Below are positions 7,131 through 16,181 of a stretch of 39,768 nt of DNA, in pieces. The notes under the pieces were generated by a model, which did not search any database, had not been told where the DNA came from, and saw only the letters and a program-made list of their open reading frames with translations. Source of the stretch: Bacillota bacterium (lineage in GTDB: Bacteria; Bacillota; Clostridia; Christensenellales; SZUA-584); the NCBI GenBank assembly GCA_023396555.1, contig JAEWWC010000014.1:1-39768 (forward strand), written 5' to 3'. A program made the translations under genes and the position numbers. Positions within the stretch are counted from its first letter, which is position 1. Every line of letters begins with the position of its first letter.

Positions 7131-8987
7131 CTACAGCCCAAACCCCATCTCAAACAGTAAATCAGCATCCACCTTCCCAATATCCTCCACTGCTTTGTAC
7201 CACGGCATCGGCAGCCTACCGGCAAACGGCTCCGCGCCTGCCAGCATATCCGCCACTCCGCCGCCCTCGGTGCCGGGCAGATAGCACATTACCGCGCCGT
7301 TCCAACTATCCAGATACTCGTCGATCAGCACGTTGCGCCCCGCCACGATCACTGCCACCGTGGGCTTGCCCAGTGCCGCCGCCTCCGCGATGGCCTCGGT
7401 GTTGCCCTCCAGCCCCAGCGCGCCGGTAAGGGATAGGTCTTCCGTGTCCCCCACATACTCAGCGTATGGCTTCTCGCCGACAGCCAGCACCACCACGTCC
7501 GCTTCCGCCGCGCGCGCCTTGTCCGTGATCACTTCAAATCCATAATCGTCCGCGCATTCTTGAAGGCCGCTCAGTATGCTTGTGCCCGGCGTCAGTTCCC
7601 TGTCCGGTATACCCTGCCAGCTCAGCGTCCAGCCGCCGCACTGCACACCGATGTTGTCCGCCACAGGTCCCGTCACGTACACCTTTTGGCCCCGCTTCAG
7701 CGGGAGCACACCCCCCTCGTTCTTCAGCAGCACCAGCGACTTTCGCACCAGCTCCCGTGCCAGATCGCGCCCCTCCTGCCCATTCAGCTCTGCCGCCGCG
7801 GTTACGTTTTTCAGATACGGGTCGTCGAACAGCCCCATTTCCATTTTTACGGTAAGTATGCGAGACACCGCGTCGTCCACCCGCTCCGTCGGTATCATGC
7901 CCTTCTCCACGCCGTCCACGATAGCCCGCACCGTCTCCGCATACTTGTACGGCTCCATCAGCATATCGATGCCCGCGTTGACGGCGGCGGCGATCTGTGC
8001 CTCAAAGCCGGCTACGGTTATGCCCGCCGTGCCCTCCCAGTCGGACACCACAAAACCCTTGAAGCCGTACTCGCCTTTGAGCACGTCAGTGATCAGGTAC
8101 TTGTTCCCATGCATCTTGACGCCGTTATATGCGCTGAACGACACCATCACGCACCGCAGCCCTTCGTCCACCAGCCGCTTGTACGGTGCGAGATGGATCG
8201 CACGAAACTGCTCCTCGCTCATTGCGGCGTCGCCCCGGTCGATCAGATAATCTCCCTCGCCCGTTCCGTACAACGTTCCCCCATCGCCCGCATAGTGCTT
8301 GGCCGTCGCCAGCACGCCGCCGCTCTCCAGCCCCTTCACATACGCCAATGCCAGCTCTGCCACCAAAACCGGATCGCTGGAATAGCTTTCATACGTGCGC
8401 CCCCATCGCGGGTCCTTTGCCACCGCCACGCACGGTCCAAAGTTCCACGGCGTGCGCGTCAGCATCATCACACTTGCCACATATTTGCCCATCTTCTCCG
8501 TCACTTCCGTATCGTTTGCCGCTCCTATGCCGATGTTGTGCGGAAATATCACCGCGCCGTACACCGTGTTGTGTCCGTGCACCGCATCCAGTCCATACAG
8601 CAGGGGTATTCCGGTTGATGAGGACAGCGCTGCCTTCTGGAATCGCTTCATCGCATCCTGCCAATGCGTTACCGTATTGTTGTTGTTCGGCACCGAGCCG
8701 CCGCCGCTGAACACCGATCCCAGCCCCAGCCGTGTGATGTCTTCGGTACCCACCGAATACTGTTCGCCCTGCACCATCTGCCCTGCCTTCTCCTCAAGGC
8801 TTAGCGCCGCGATCAATTCAGCCACGCGCTCTTTCGTGCTCTTTGGTTGTGCAGCAGAGCTTGGTGCGGGTTGCACAGTTGGCTCAATCACCGGTTGGGC
8901 GGTGTCAGCCGGTGCCGCACCAGAGCTGCACGCCGCCATACCGAAGACAAAGAGGCACACCAAAATCACAGCCAGCACTTCTTTCAT
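7131..8987 (-). CDS. Glycoside hydrolase family 3 lipoprotein (beta-glucosidase / exo-glucanase type)
   Basis: A 618-residue secreted, lipid-anchored enzyme that probably removes terminal glucose from beta-glucans or oligosaccharides outside the cell. The N-terminus is a lipoprotein signal (lipobox FGMAAC, Cys20) followed by a Pro/Ala/Thr linker. The barrel domain has the GH3 substrate-loop motifs DAVHGHN and KHYAGDG (230-236) and the nucleophile in VVSDWEG (Asp316). The C-terminal sandwich domain carries VGEKPYAEYVGD, the usual place of the acid/base glutamate, and GTEGGGVADMLAG. The layout matches barley ExoI-like bacterial GH3 enzymes and the length is typical. ATG 8987 is preceded by GAGG at 9 bases; an in-frame GTG at 9017 would spoil the signal peptide. 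The exact sugar specificity cannot be read. Confidence 0.92.
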   Translation of the reverse strand: MKEVLAVILVCLFVFGMAACSSGAAPADTAQPVIEPTVQPAPSSAAQPKSTKERVAELIAALSLEEKAGQMVQGEQYSVGTEDITRLGLGSVFSGGGSVPNNNNTVTHWQDAMKRFQKAALSSSTGIPLLYGLDAVHGHNTVYGAVIFPHNIGIGAANDTEVTEKMGKYVASVMMLTRTPWNFGPCVAVAKDPRWGRTYESYSSDPVLVAELALAYVKGLESGGVLATAKHYAGDGGTLYGTGEGDYLIDRGDAAMSEEQFRAIHLAPYKRLVDEGLRCVMVSFSAYNGVKMHGNKYLITDVLKGEYGFKGFVVSDWEGTAGITVAGFEAQIAAAVNAGIDMLMEPYKYAETVRAIVDGVEKGMIPTERVDDAVSRILTVKMEMGLFDDPYLKNVTAAAELNGQEGRDLARELVRKSLVLLKNEGGVLPLKRGQKVYVTGPVADNIGVQCGGWTLSWQGIPDRELTPGTSILSGLQECADDYGFEVITDKARAAEADVVVLAVGEKPYAEYVGDTEDLSLTGALGLEGNTEAIAEAAALGKPTVAVIVAGRNVLIDEYLDSWNGAVMCYLPGTEGGGVADMLAGAEPFAGRLPMPWYKAVEDIGKVDADLLFEMGFGL

Positions 8988-9460
8988 ATTTAATACCTCA
9001 TCGTGATTTTCCCGCACGTTATATTTACAGGTTATGGCTTTCGCAGAGTTTCGTCAACGCCTCCACAACGAAATTTACGAAACAGTATATGGCTGATTCT
9101 GCGATTGTTTCGGCAATAACGAATACGGTATTCAGCGTTAACATCAACTGATAAATTGTTTGCACTTCAAACCATTTCAGTTTATATTTAGAAATTGTTG
9201 AGATTGTGTTATCGAATTGTTGTTCTGTTTTGAGAACTTGTTTCCCTTTTATCGTTTGTATGACGCATCCCTGACAATTAGCTAACAGTTTATGGAACCC
9301 CATTGTATGGTATTTTAGAATGTAATATAATCCGCTCGTGACAAATAATTCAAACTCTCGTAATAACTTTTGGCCTTTTAATAGCGTCTTACAAACGACC
9401 CCACCAAAACATGAGTTGGGCGGGGGCCCTAAAAAGAGCAAATTCAAGGAGGTCAAATCC
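8988..9460. other. AT-rich divergent intergenic region with the VWA gene promoter
   Basis: This 473-bp region separates the divergent GH3 and VWA genes and is much richer in A+T than its flanks. On the + strand TTGTAT (9303-9308), a 17-base spacer and TATAAT (9326-9331) form a good promoter for the VWA gene, implying a leader of about 120 nt. A 156-codon minus-strand frame crosses the region but overlaps the VWA start and looks non-coding. I see no structured RNA that I can name. Confidence 0.6.
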
Positions 9461-11161
9461 ATGAAAACTCGAAACAGGTTAATCGCATTTTTCATCTGTA
9501 CTCTGATGATCGTTGCCGCGGTGGCCGGATGCGCCGCAGCGCCGGCAACCCAGGAATCCGAAGCACCGGACTATAACGCACTTCCGGACGCGCCCGCCGC
9601 AACGGAAGCACCCGCTGCCGAAGCGCCGATGGAAGAATACACCCCGGCTGAGGAGCCCGCCGCTGAGGCACCTGCCGCCAACAGCGAAGATTTCGCTTTC
9701 ATCGACGAGTTTGACTATGACTACGATTATGATCAGCCGCCCGTATACGATCCAAATTCCGAGGAGTACGGCAGCTATCAGGAAAACGAATATGTCTCTC
9801 CGGTCAAATCCCCTTTGAGCACATTCTCCATCGATGTGGACACCGCGTCCTATAGTCAGGTCCGCAATTACCTGAACGACGGCTATCCGCCCCCGTATGA
9901 CGCGGTACGCGTGGAGGAATTCATTAACTACTTCCCATACGATTACGCCGCTCCGGACGGCAGGGACCCTGTCAGTGTGAACGTCACCATCAGCGGCTGC
10001 CCGTGGAACGAGGGCCGCGCGCTGGCCCGCGTGGTGGTCAAGGCCAAGGAGCTGGACATCACCGACAAGCCGCCGAGCAACCTCGTGTTCCTGCTGGACG
10101 TCTCCGGCTCCATGGATGAGCCGAATAAGCTGCCCCTTGTAAAATCCGCGCTGTCGCTGCTCGCGGCGGACCTGCGCAGCACCGACCGCATCTCTATCGT
10201 GGTATACGCGGGGGCATCCGGCGTTGTGCTGGACAGCTGCAAGGGTTCCGACAGCGCCACGATCAGCGCCGCGCTGGACCGACTGCAAGCGGGCGGCTCC
10301 ACGGCGGGCGGTGAAGGCATCAACCTCGCTTACGCCATGGCTGAGAAGAACTTCATCGAAAACGGCAACAACCGTATCATACTGTGCACCGACGGCGACT
10401 TCAACGTCGGCCCCTCCTCCTTAGGCGAGCTGGAGCGGCTGATCGAGCGGAAGCGGAGTACAGGGGTGTTCCTCAGCGTACTGGGCTTCGGCACCGGCAA
10501 CACCAAGGACAACAAGATGGAAACGCTGGCCGACAAGGGTAACGGCAACTATTCGTACATCGATACGCTGAGCGAAGCGCAGAAGGTGCTGGTCAACGAA
10601 GCGGCGTCCACGCTGTTTACCGTCGCCAAGGATGTGAAGCTGCAGATCGAATTCAACCCCAAAGCCGTGGAGGAATACCGGCTGGTGGGTTACGACAACC
10701 GCATAATGAATGCGGAGGATTTCAACAACGACCGTAAGGACGCCGGTGAAATGGGCGCGGGCCACTGTGTTACTGCTTTCTATGAGCTGGCGCTCGTGGG
10801 CTCCGGCGCAGGCAGCGTGGACGATCTCGTGTTCCAGAGCGGCAACCAGGCCAGCAAGGCCAAGCCCGAGAAGGACTGGATGTACGTGAAGCTGCGCTAC
10901 AAGCAGCCGGATGCGACGAGCAGCCAACTGCTCACCGTGATGGCCGGAGAAAAGAACTATACCGCCAAACCGGACAACGATTTTCTGTTTGCGTCTGCGG
11001 TGGCCGAGCTGGCGCTGCTGCTGAAAAATTCATCCTACGCAGGAGATGCCGATTTCTCCAGCCTCATTGCACGTGCCCAATCTGCGCGCGGGTCGGACCC
11101 GGAGGGTTATCGCGCCCAGTTCATACAGCTGGCCGGCCTGGCCAAACAGCTCAGCCGGTAG
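9461..11161 (+). CDS. YfbK-like von Willebrand factor A domain lipoprotein
   Basis: A 566-residue lipoprotein with lipobox VAGC (Cys24) and a long acidic, Pro/Ala/Tyr-rich linker (about 25-105). Next comes the YfbK-family N-terminal module (STFSIDVDTASYSQVRNYL, VEEFINYFPYDY), then a VWA domain whose MIDAS reads DVSGS (Asp213, Ser215, Ser217), and a C-terminal extension with the conserved GNGNYSYID and DVKLQIEFNP segments of this family. VWA domains bind Mg2+ and a protein ligand; the partner here is unknown, and database labels such as Ca-activated chloride channel homologue are not evidence of transport. ATG 9461 has AAGGAGG at 9446-9452; the frame extends 41 codons upstream but without a signal peptide start. 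It acts at the outer face of the membrane. Confidence 0.9.
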   Translation: MKTRNRLIAFFICTLMIVAAVAGCAAAPATQESEAPDYNALPDAPAATEAPAAEAPMEEYTPAEEPAAEAPAANSEDFAFIDEFDYDYDYDQPPVYDPNSEEYGSYQENEYVSPVKSPLSTFSIDVDTASYSQVRNYLNDGYPPPYDAVRVEEFINYFPYDYAAPDGRDPVSVNVTISGCPWNEGRALARVVVKAKELDITDKPPSNLVFLLDVSGSMDEPNKLPLVKSALSLLAADLRSTDRISIVVYAGASGVVLDSCKGSDSATISAALDRLQAGGSTAGGEGINLAYAMAEKNFIENGNNRIILCTDGDFNVGPSSLGELERLIERKRSTGVFLSVLGFGTGNTKDNKMETLADKGNGNYSYIDTLSEAQKVLVNEAASTLFTVAKDVKLQIEFNPKAVEEYRLVGYDNRIMNAEDFNNDRKDAGEMGAGHCVTAFYELALVGSGAGSVDDLVFQSGNQASKAKPEKDWMYVKLRYKQPDATSSQLLTVMAGEKNYTAKPDNDFLFASAVAELALLLKNSSYAGDADFSSLIARAQSARGSDPEGYRAQFIQLAGLAKQLSR

Positions 11162-11174
11162 CTTTCACATATGA

Positions 11175-11204
11175 AGCGGGCAGCCCAAAGGCTGCCCGCT
11201 TTAT
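11175..11204. terminator. Bidirectional terminator between VWA and LysM-CAP genes
   Basis: AGCGGGCAGCC (11175-11185), loop CAAA and GGCTGCCCGCT (11190-11200) form a perfect 11-bp stem. It sits between convergent genes, 13 bp after one stop and 23 bp from the other. The T tract is short. Confidence 0.75.
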
Positions 11205-11223
11205 ACAATATTGCTTTTTACCG

Positions 11224-11997
11224 TCAATACGGCTTAATGAATTCCTGCGTCCAGTATAGCGTGCCGTTGGCCGCCTTCGCCACGCCCACGCCAATGGTGG
11301 TATACGCTTGCGACAGTATGTTGGCCCTGTGCCCCGCCGAATTCATCCACGCGTTCATCACCTCGGCTGCCGTCTTCTGTCCATAGGCAATGTTCTCGCC
11401 CGCCGCGCTGAACCGCAGTCCAAACTTCTCCATCATCTCAAACGGCGAGCCGTAAGTCGGCGATTGGTGCGCGAAATAGTTCTTGTTGATCATGTCCTGG
11501 CTCTTTATCCGCGCCACGTACGCTACGTCGCTGCTGTATTTCAGCGGCTGCAGCCCGCGCGCCACGCGCTCCTTGTTCACCAGCTCAAACACCTGCTGTT
11601 CATAAGACGCCAGAGAATTCGTGTCGGGTATCATAATCTTCTGACCCACGTAGATCAGCGCCGGGTTCTTGATGTTGGGATTAGCCTTCAGCAGTTCGGT
11701 ATAGCTGATTTCAAACCGCTTGGCGATGCCGGACATCGTGTCGCCCGCCTTCACGGTATACGTGACCATCTTGGTGGATGGTATGGTCAGCTTCTGCCCC
11801 ACGTAGATCAGCGACGCGTTCTTGACAGACGGATTCGCAGTCATTAGCTGGGTTACCGTGAGGCCATACTTGACCGCAATTTTGGACATGGTATCGCCCG
11901 ACTGCACGGTATACGTGCTGTCCGCCAGCGCCAGCGTCGCCGTCAGCATGCACAGTACGAGCGTCAGCAGTAACGCCTTCAGTAATATCTTCTTCAT
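11224..11997 (-). CDS. Secreted LysM-CAP domain protein (SafA/YkwD-like)
   Basis: A 257-residue secreted protein. A signal peptide (MKKILLKALLLTLVLCML...ALA) is followed by two LysM repeats (about 28-71 and 78-121), which bind peptidoglycan N-acetylglucosamine, each with the YTVxxGDTMSxIA start and IYVGQKxxIP end. A CAP/SCP domain fills the rest (about 133-257), with FAHQSP, GENIAYG and NSAGHRANIL carrying the conserved His and Glu residues. Bacterial members are wall-associated and often linked to spore coat or envelope assembly; enzymatic activity is not established. ATG 11997 has AAAGGAGAG upstream; the frame extends 15 codons further without a suitable start. It is divergent from the gntR gene with 128 bp between starts, so the NagR-like operator there might affect it too. 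Confidence 0.92.
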   Translation of the reverse strand: MKKILLKALLLTLVLCMLTATLALADSTYTVQSGDTMSKIAVKYGLTVTQLMTANPSVKNASLIYVGQKLTIPSTKMVTYTVKAGDTMSGIAKRFEISYTELLKANPNIKNPALIYVGQKIMIPDTNSLASYEQQVFELVNKERVARGLQPLKYSSDVAYVARIKSQDMINKNYFAHQSPTYGSPFEMMEKFGLRFSAAGENIAYGQKTAAEVMNAWMNSAGHRANILSQAYTTIGVGVAKAANGTLYWTQEFIKPY

Positions 11998-12069
11998 GGT
12001 TGTCTCTCCTTTATTGCGCGAAAAACATTCACGTTTCGCCATTATTTTGCGCCGCTGCGTATCGAATTA

Positions 12070-12110
12070 TTTACAGACTTAAGATTTCATGTTAGAATTG
12101 GTCTAGACCA
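12070..12110 (+). promoter_or_regulatory. Promoter with NagR/DasR-type (dre) operator
   Basis: TTTACA (12070-12075), a 17-base spacer and TAGAAT (12093-12098) are followed immediately by the perfect palindrome TGGTCTAGACCA (12099-12110), which covers the transcription start. This palindrome is the known consensus of sites bound by NagR (YvoA) and DasR, HutC-subfamily GntR regulators that respond to amino-sugar phosphates. It lies 15 bp before the gntR ATG, so autoregulation is expected. Confidence 0.88.
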
Positions 12111-12125
12111 TCTGGAGGCATTCGT

Positions 12126-12839
12126 ATGCGAACCTTACCCACCTACGTTAAATTGAAAGAAGAGATACAGCAAAGTATTGAAAACGGTACGCTGGTGCCG
12201 GGAGACCGCCTGCCGTCTGAGCGTGAGCTCGCTGAAGCCAAAGGGCTGTCTCGCATGACGGTGCGGCAGGCGCTGTCTGAGCTGGTCGCGGCGGGAGCAT
12301 TGTACCGTGAGCAGGGCCGCGGCACATTCGTGTCCGCCCGCAAAATGCAGCAGCGCAATATTGCGAGCTTTTCGGAAACGGTGCGTATGCGCGGGTTTAC
12401 GCCCAGCACGCGCGTACTCGAATTCGCCAGCGCCCGCCCCCCGGGGGACATCGCGCAGCGCCTGATGATACCGGACAGTGAAGTATACCGCGGCCTGCGC
12501 ATCCGTCTGGCCGATTCTACGCCCGTCGCCGTTGAAGAGGTGTTCATCCCGTTCCATATCTGCCCCGGCCTCGAACGGGAGGATCTTGCAGGCTCGCTCT
12601 ACCGCCTGATGACCGAAACCTTCGGGCACCGTATCGGGAGCGCCGACAGCTCCGTCTCCGCACTGCTGCCCGGTGCGCGTTACCAGGAATACCTTAGCAT
12701 TCCGCGCAACACGCCGGTGCTCAAGATCAATAGCCTGTACTATTCCGCCAGCGGCGCCACGCTCTATTACGAGCGCGCGATATACCGCGCGGACATGTAT
12801 GAATACAACATCCGCATTTCCACCCAGCCAATACTGTGA
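12126..12839 (+). CDS. GntR-family (HutC/UTRA) regulator, NagR/DasR-like
   Basis: The 237-residue repressor has an N-terminal winged helix (about 7-70: PGDRLPSERELAEAKGLSRMTVRQALSEL and the wing EQGRGTFVS) and a C-terminal UTRA ligand-binding domain (about 90-235). In NagR and DasR the UTRA domain senses glucosamine-6-P or N-acetylglucosamine-6-P. The operator class upstream (TGGTCTAGACCA) and the SIS-domain enzyme immediately downstream support an amino-sugar role. RBS TGGAGG lies 7 bases before ATG 12126. The stop at 12837-12839 is 11 bases from the next start, so the two genes form an operon. No nagA, nagB or PTS gene is in the window, so other targets must be elsewhere. Confidence 0.9.
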   Translation: MRTLPTYVKLKEEIQQSIENGTLVPGDRLPSERELAEAKGLSRMTVRQALSELVAAGALYREQGRGTFVSARKMQQRNIASFSETVRMRGFTPSTRVLEFASARPPGDIAQRLMIPDSEVYRGLRIRLADSTPVAVEEVFIPFHICPGLEREDLAGSLYRLMTETFGHRIGSADSSVSALLPGARYQEYLSIPRNTPVLKINSLYYSASGATLYYERAIYRADMYEYNIRISTQPIL

Positions 12840-12850
12840 GGAGAGACAAC

Positions 12851-13885
12851 ATGAATACATTGATGGAAAAAGAGATATTTGAGAGCCCCGCCGCGCTGGA
12901 GCGCGCGCTTGTGCAGAACAGTCAGGGCATGGCGCGCATTGCCAGTGCGCTGAAGGAGAGGACAAGCGTGTTCTTCGCTGCGCGGGGCACATCCGACCAC
13001 GCCGCGATATACGGCAAGTACCTGTTTGAAACGCTGCTAGGGCTTCCCGCCGGTCTGGCCGCGCCGTCCGTGACGTCGGTATTTGGGCGTCAGGTGGATT
13101 ACAGCCATAGCGCGGTGATCGGCATCTCACAGTCGGGCGAGGCCGAGGATGTCCGCCGCGTGCTGGAAAGCGCCAAACAAAGCGGCGCATACACCATTGC
13201 GATCACCAATAATCCCGCCTCCGCGCTGGCCTCTGAAGCGGACGCCCATATTGATATGTGTGCCGGACCCGAGAAGAGCGTGGCTGCCACCAAAACGTAT
13301 ACCTGCACGCTGTTCATGCTGGCGATGCTGGCTGCGCAGTGCGCGCAGGACGCGGCGCTCTCACAGGCGCTGCAGGCAGTTCCCGGCATAGTGGAACAGG
13401 CGCTGGGTCTCTCCGCCGAAATCAGAAGCATCGCACCGCGCTACCGCTTCATGGACAACTGCTTCACCTTCGCCCGCGGATACGATTACTGCATGGCGTT
13501 TGAAGCCGCGCTCAAGATGCAGGAATGCGCCTACATCAAGGCCAAAGCCTACTCGATGTCCGACTTCCTGCATGGCCCCATCGCGATGGTGGAGCGCGAT
13601 ACACCCTGCTTTGCCTACATCAGCCGCGGCCCCTTTTCGGAGGGTATGGGAGACATGCTCACCCGCCTTAAACAAAACGGAGCGGATCTCACAGTTTTCT
13701 CGGACGACGAAGCGCTGCGCGGTCTGGCCGATATATCGCTGCCGCTGCCTGCGCCCATAAACGCCGCGCTGTCGCCGCTCAGCATCGCGCCCGCAGCCCA
13801 GCTGTTCGCCTGCTACGTCTCGCTTGCGCGCGGCCTTTCGCCCGATACACCGCGAGGCCTCTCCAAGGTGACAATCACCGTTTAA
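12851..13885 (+). CDS. Double SIS-domain sugar-phosphate isomerase/deaminase (GlmS C-terminal or NagB-II like)
   Basis: A 344-residue protein made of two SIS domains without the glutaminase domain of GlmS. Typical segments are FFAARGTSDHAAIYGKYLFE, GISQSGEAEDVRRVLE, ITNNPASALA and the CAGPEKSVAATKTYT loop of the first domain; FARGYDYCMAFEAALKMQE and SDFLHGPIAMVE mark the second. These match GlmS-like isomerase halves and the type II glucosamine-6-phosphate deaminases. Together with the NagR-type regulator, the likeliest job is conversion of glucosamine-6-P to fructose-6-P plus ammonia; a fructosamine or other amino-sugar phosphate is an alternative. ATG 12851 follows GAGGAGAG at good spacing. 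Its stop codon overlaps the stop of the convergent AEC gene by four bases and no terminator is visible between them. Confidence 0.85.
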   Translation: MNTLMEKEIFESPAALERALVQNSQGMARIASALKERTSVFFAARGTSDHAAIYGKYLFETLLGLPAGLAAPSVTSVFGRQVDYSHSAVIGISQSGEAEDVRRVLESAKQSGAYTIAITNNPASALASEADAHIDMCAGPEKSVAATKTYTCTLFMLAMLAAQCAQDAALSQALQAVPGIVEQALGLSAEIRSIAPRYRFMDNCFTFARGYDYCMAFEAALKMQECAYIKAKAYSMSDFLHGPIAMVERDTPCFAYISRGPFSEGMGDMLTRLKQNGADLTVFSDDEALRGLADISLPLPAPINAALSPLSIAPAAQLFACYVSLARGLSPDTPRGLSKVTITV

Positions 13886-14862
13886 ATATACTGAAAGAGT
13901 ACCATAAAGGCCGGAATGGTGACGACAGACAGTATCGTCGTCCAGATGAAGCTCTTGGTCGCGAACTTCACGTCCGCGCCATACAGTTGGGAGAGTATCA
14001 CCGTCTGCGTCATCACCGGCAGACAGGCCTGCACCGTATACACATTGCGCATCATCACAAGGTCCGTGGCCGAGCCCCCGGGCGGCAGCAGCTCTATGCC
14101 CAGCTGGCATGCGGTGAACATCAGAACGGGTATCAGCACGAACCGGCCGAACAGTACGTGCCCAACGTTCGCCTCAAAACCCATGCCCTTTGGGCCCGCC
14201 TCCCAAATCACACAGCCCATGAATATAAGCGACAGCGGCGTGGTTAGCGCGCTCATATAACCCGCGGTGCTCACCACAAATTTGGGCAGCGGTATTTCTA
14301 GCAGCACCACCGCAAACATCACCACGATGGTGATGATGGGCGGCGTCGCCAGCTTTCTCGCCACCTCGCCTGCCGATATCCGGCTGCGGCAGCCGTTGAT
14401 CTCGTCTGCGTCCCGCCGGATCGCGTAATACCCCAGCACCCAGAAAAACGTTGTGTTTCCCAGATAATAATACATCGCGAACGGCATACCGGGGTCCCCA
14501 AACAGTGCCTGCGCCACCGGAAACCCGATGAACATCGAATTGGAGAAAGAAAAAAGCACGGTGAAAACACCACGCCTTGTTTTTGGAATTTTAAAAATAA
14601 CAGCAAACAGCTTACCAAGATAATACGATGCCGGATAAACCACCGCCAGTATCAACAGCGGCAGCCATGCGTCAAACACCTGATCTCTGGTCAGTCCGGT
14701 GTAAAAATGGTATACCGCCATGCACGGCACCGCCAGGTTTACGAGCAGCCTAGGGAACGCGTTTGCAATACCCGGCGTTATCCATTTTCGCCACGCCGCC
14801 AGCATTCCCGCCCCAATCAGCAGGAATATGACGATGACGGCCTGTATCGAGTCCCAGATCAT
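13882..14862 (-). CDS. AEC-family (auxin efflux carrier-like) membrane transporter
   Basis: A 326-residue integral membrane protein with about ten hydrophobic helices, FPRLLVNLAVPCMAVYHFY in the first half and the AEC-type FSFSNSMFIGFPVAQALFG segment containing the unwound asparagine/proline helix. Bacterial members transport organic anions such as malate, or unknown metabolites; the substrate cannot be deduced. The start lies 9 bases after the aspartate kinase stop, with only a weak GGCCGG-like upstream element, so it is probably translated as the last gene of the DUF1015-lysC-AEC operon. That context might hint at export of an aspartate-family compound, which is inference only. The 3' end overlaps the convergent SIS gene (13882-13885). 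Confidence 0.85.
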   Translation of the reverse strand: MIWDSIQAVIVIFLLIGAGMLAAWRKWITPGIANAFPRLLVNLAVPCMAVYHFYTGLTRDQVFDAWLPLLILAVVYPASYYLGKLFAVIFKIPKTRRGVFTVLFSFSNSMFIGFPVAQALFGDPGMPFAMYYYLGNTTFFWVLGYYAIRRDADEINGCRSRISAGEVARKLATPPIITIVVMFAVVLLEIPLPKFVVSTAGYMSALTTPLSLIFMGCVIWEAGPKGMGFEANVGHVLFGRFVLIPVLMFTACQLGIELLPPGGSATDLVMMRNVYTVQACLPVMTQTVILSQLYGADVKFATKSFIWTTILSVVTIPAFMVLFQYI

Positions 14863-14871
14863 CGAGCCGGC

Positions 14872-16179
14872 CTAATCGCAGAAAGCGTTGTATATGGCTT
14901 TAATCGCCGTCTCAAAATCGTTCTCGTCCACGCCCACGATGATGTTCATTTCGCTGGAGCCCTGATCGATCATGCGGATGTTGACCTTGCTATTCGCCAG
15001 CGCGGCGAACAGCCGTGCCGCCACGCCCACGTTGCGGATCATGCCTCGGCCCACCGTCGCGATCAGCGCGAGGCCCTTAAACACCTCCAGTGAGTCCGGC
15101 TGGCACAGGTTATACACATCGTCCAGCAGCCTCGGCTGCTTGCCGTCCATCTCGCTGTTGGACAGCACCACGCTCAATGTGTCGATGCCGGACGGCATAT
15201 GCTCGAAGCGGATGTCGTTCTTCTCCAGCGCCGAGAGCACCCGGCGTCCGAAGCCCAACTCCGCGTTCATATTCGCTTTTTCCACCGATATAACGGTAAA
15301 GCCTTTCTTGCCCGCGATACCGGTGATGATCTCGGTGTCCTTTTCATCCACGTTGGGCACGATCATCGTGCCGAGCGCTTCCGGTTCGTTGGTGTTTTTT
15401 ATGTTGATGGGGATGTTCGCCTTGAACACGGGGAATATCGCGTCCTCGTGCAGCACCGTTGCGCCCATGTACGATAACTCCCGCAGCTCGCGGTACGTAA
15501 TCTTGCGAATCACGCGTGGATTGTCCACGATGCGCGGGTCTGCCATCAGCACGCCGGAAACATCCGTCCAGTTCTCGTATACGTCAGCCCTTGCCGCCCG
15601 CGCGACGATCGCACCGGTGATGTCCGAGCCGCCCCGGGAAAAAGTTTTGATCGTGCCGTCCGGGAGCGAGCCGTAAAAGCCGGGTATAACAGCCTTGCTG
15701 GACTGCCGCAGCCGTCCGCGCATCACCGTGCGGGTCTTTTCGGATTCGTAAACGCCGCATTCGCTGAAGAATATCACCTCAGCCGGGTCGATAAAGTCAA
15801 AACCCAGATAGTCCGCTATCAGCGCGCCATTCAAAAACTCGCCGCGGCTCACCGTATAGTCCTCGCCCGCGCCCGCTTTCACGTCCGCCGCGATTTTGTC
15901 CATCATGCCTTCGATGTCCGTCCCCACGCCCAGCTCGTCGCGTATCTCGACGTAGCGCTGTTTGATATCACCGAACAGCTTGGAAGCATCCCCCCCGCAC
16001 GATGCGGCGCGGTGATACGCGATCAGCATATCCGTGACCTTGGTGTCGGCGGAATGCCGTTTCCCGGGCGCGGACGGCACCACGTAAAGCCGCTGCGGGT
16101 CCGCCTCGACGATCTGTCTAACCTTCTTAATCTGCGAGGCATCGGCAAGCGAGCTTCCGCCGAATTTGCATACCTTCAT
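14872..16179 (-). CDS. lysC: Aspartate kinase
   Basis: This cytoplasmic enzyme phosphorylates L-aspartate, the first step towards lysine, methionine, threonine and diaminopimelate for the wall. In 435 residues it has the kinase motif KFGGSS (5-10), DTKVTDML, the FSRGGSDITGA and YENWTDVSGVLMADPR segments of the amino-acid kinase fold, and two C-terminal ACT domains (about 285-435; VISVEKANMNAELGFGRRVL and IATVGRGMIRNVGVAARLF) that give allosteric feedback by end products. Length and a stretched N-terminal half fit the clostridial monofunctional class. It starts 2 bases after the DUF1015 stop, with GAGAGA inside that gene's end serving as RBS. Confidence 0.94.
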   Translation of the reverse strand: MKVCKFGGSSLADASQIKKVRQIVEADPQRLYVVPSAPGKRHSADTKVTDMLIAYHRAASCGGDASKLFGDIKQRYVEIRDELGVGTDIEGMMDKIAADVKAGAGEDYTVSRGEFLNGALIADYLGFDFIDPAEVIFFSECGVYESEKTRTVMRGRLRQSSKAVIPGFYGSLPDGTIKTFSRGGSDITGAIVARAARADVYENWTDVSGVLMADPRIVDNPRVIRKITYRELRELSYMGATVLHEDAIFPVFKANIPINIKNTNEPEALGTMIVPNVDEKDTEIITGIAGKKGFTVISVEKANMNAELGFGRRVLSALEKNDIRFEHMPSGIDTLSVVLSNSEMDGKQPRLLDDVYNLCQPDSLEVFKGLALIATVGRGMIRNVGVAARLFAALANSKVNIRMIDQGSSEMNIIVGVDENDFETAIKAIYNAFCD

Positions 16180-16181
16180 AG

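Noticed and set aside
9025..9495. 156-codon minus-strand frame in the GH3-VWA spacer
   Set aside because: It begins inside the VWA gene, has no ribosome binding site, covers the VWA promoter, and reads as random AT-rich sequence with no family features.
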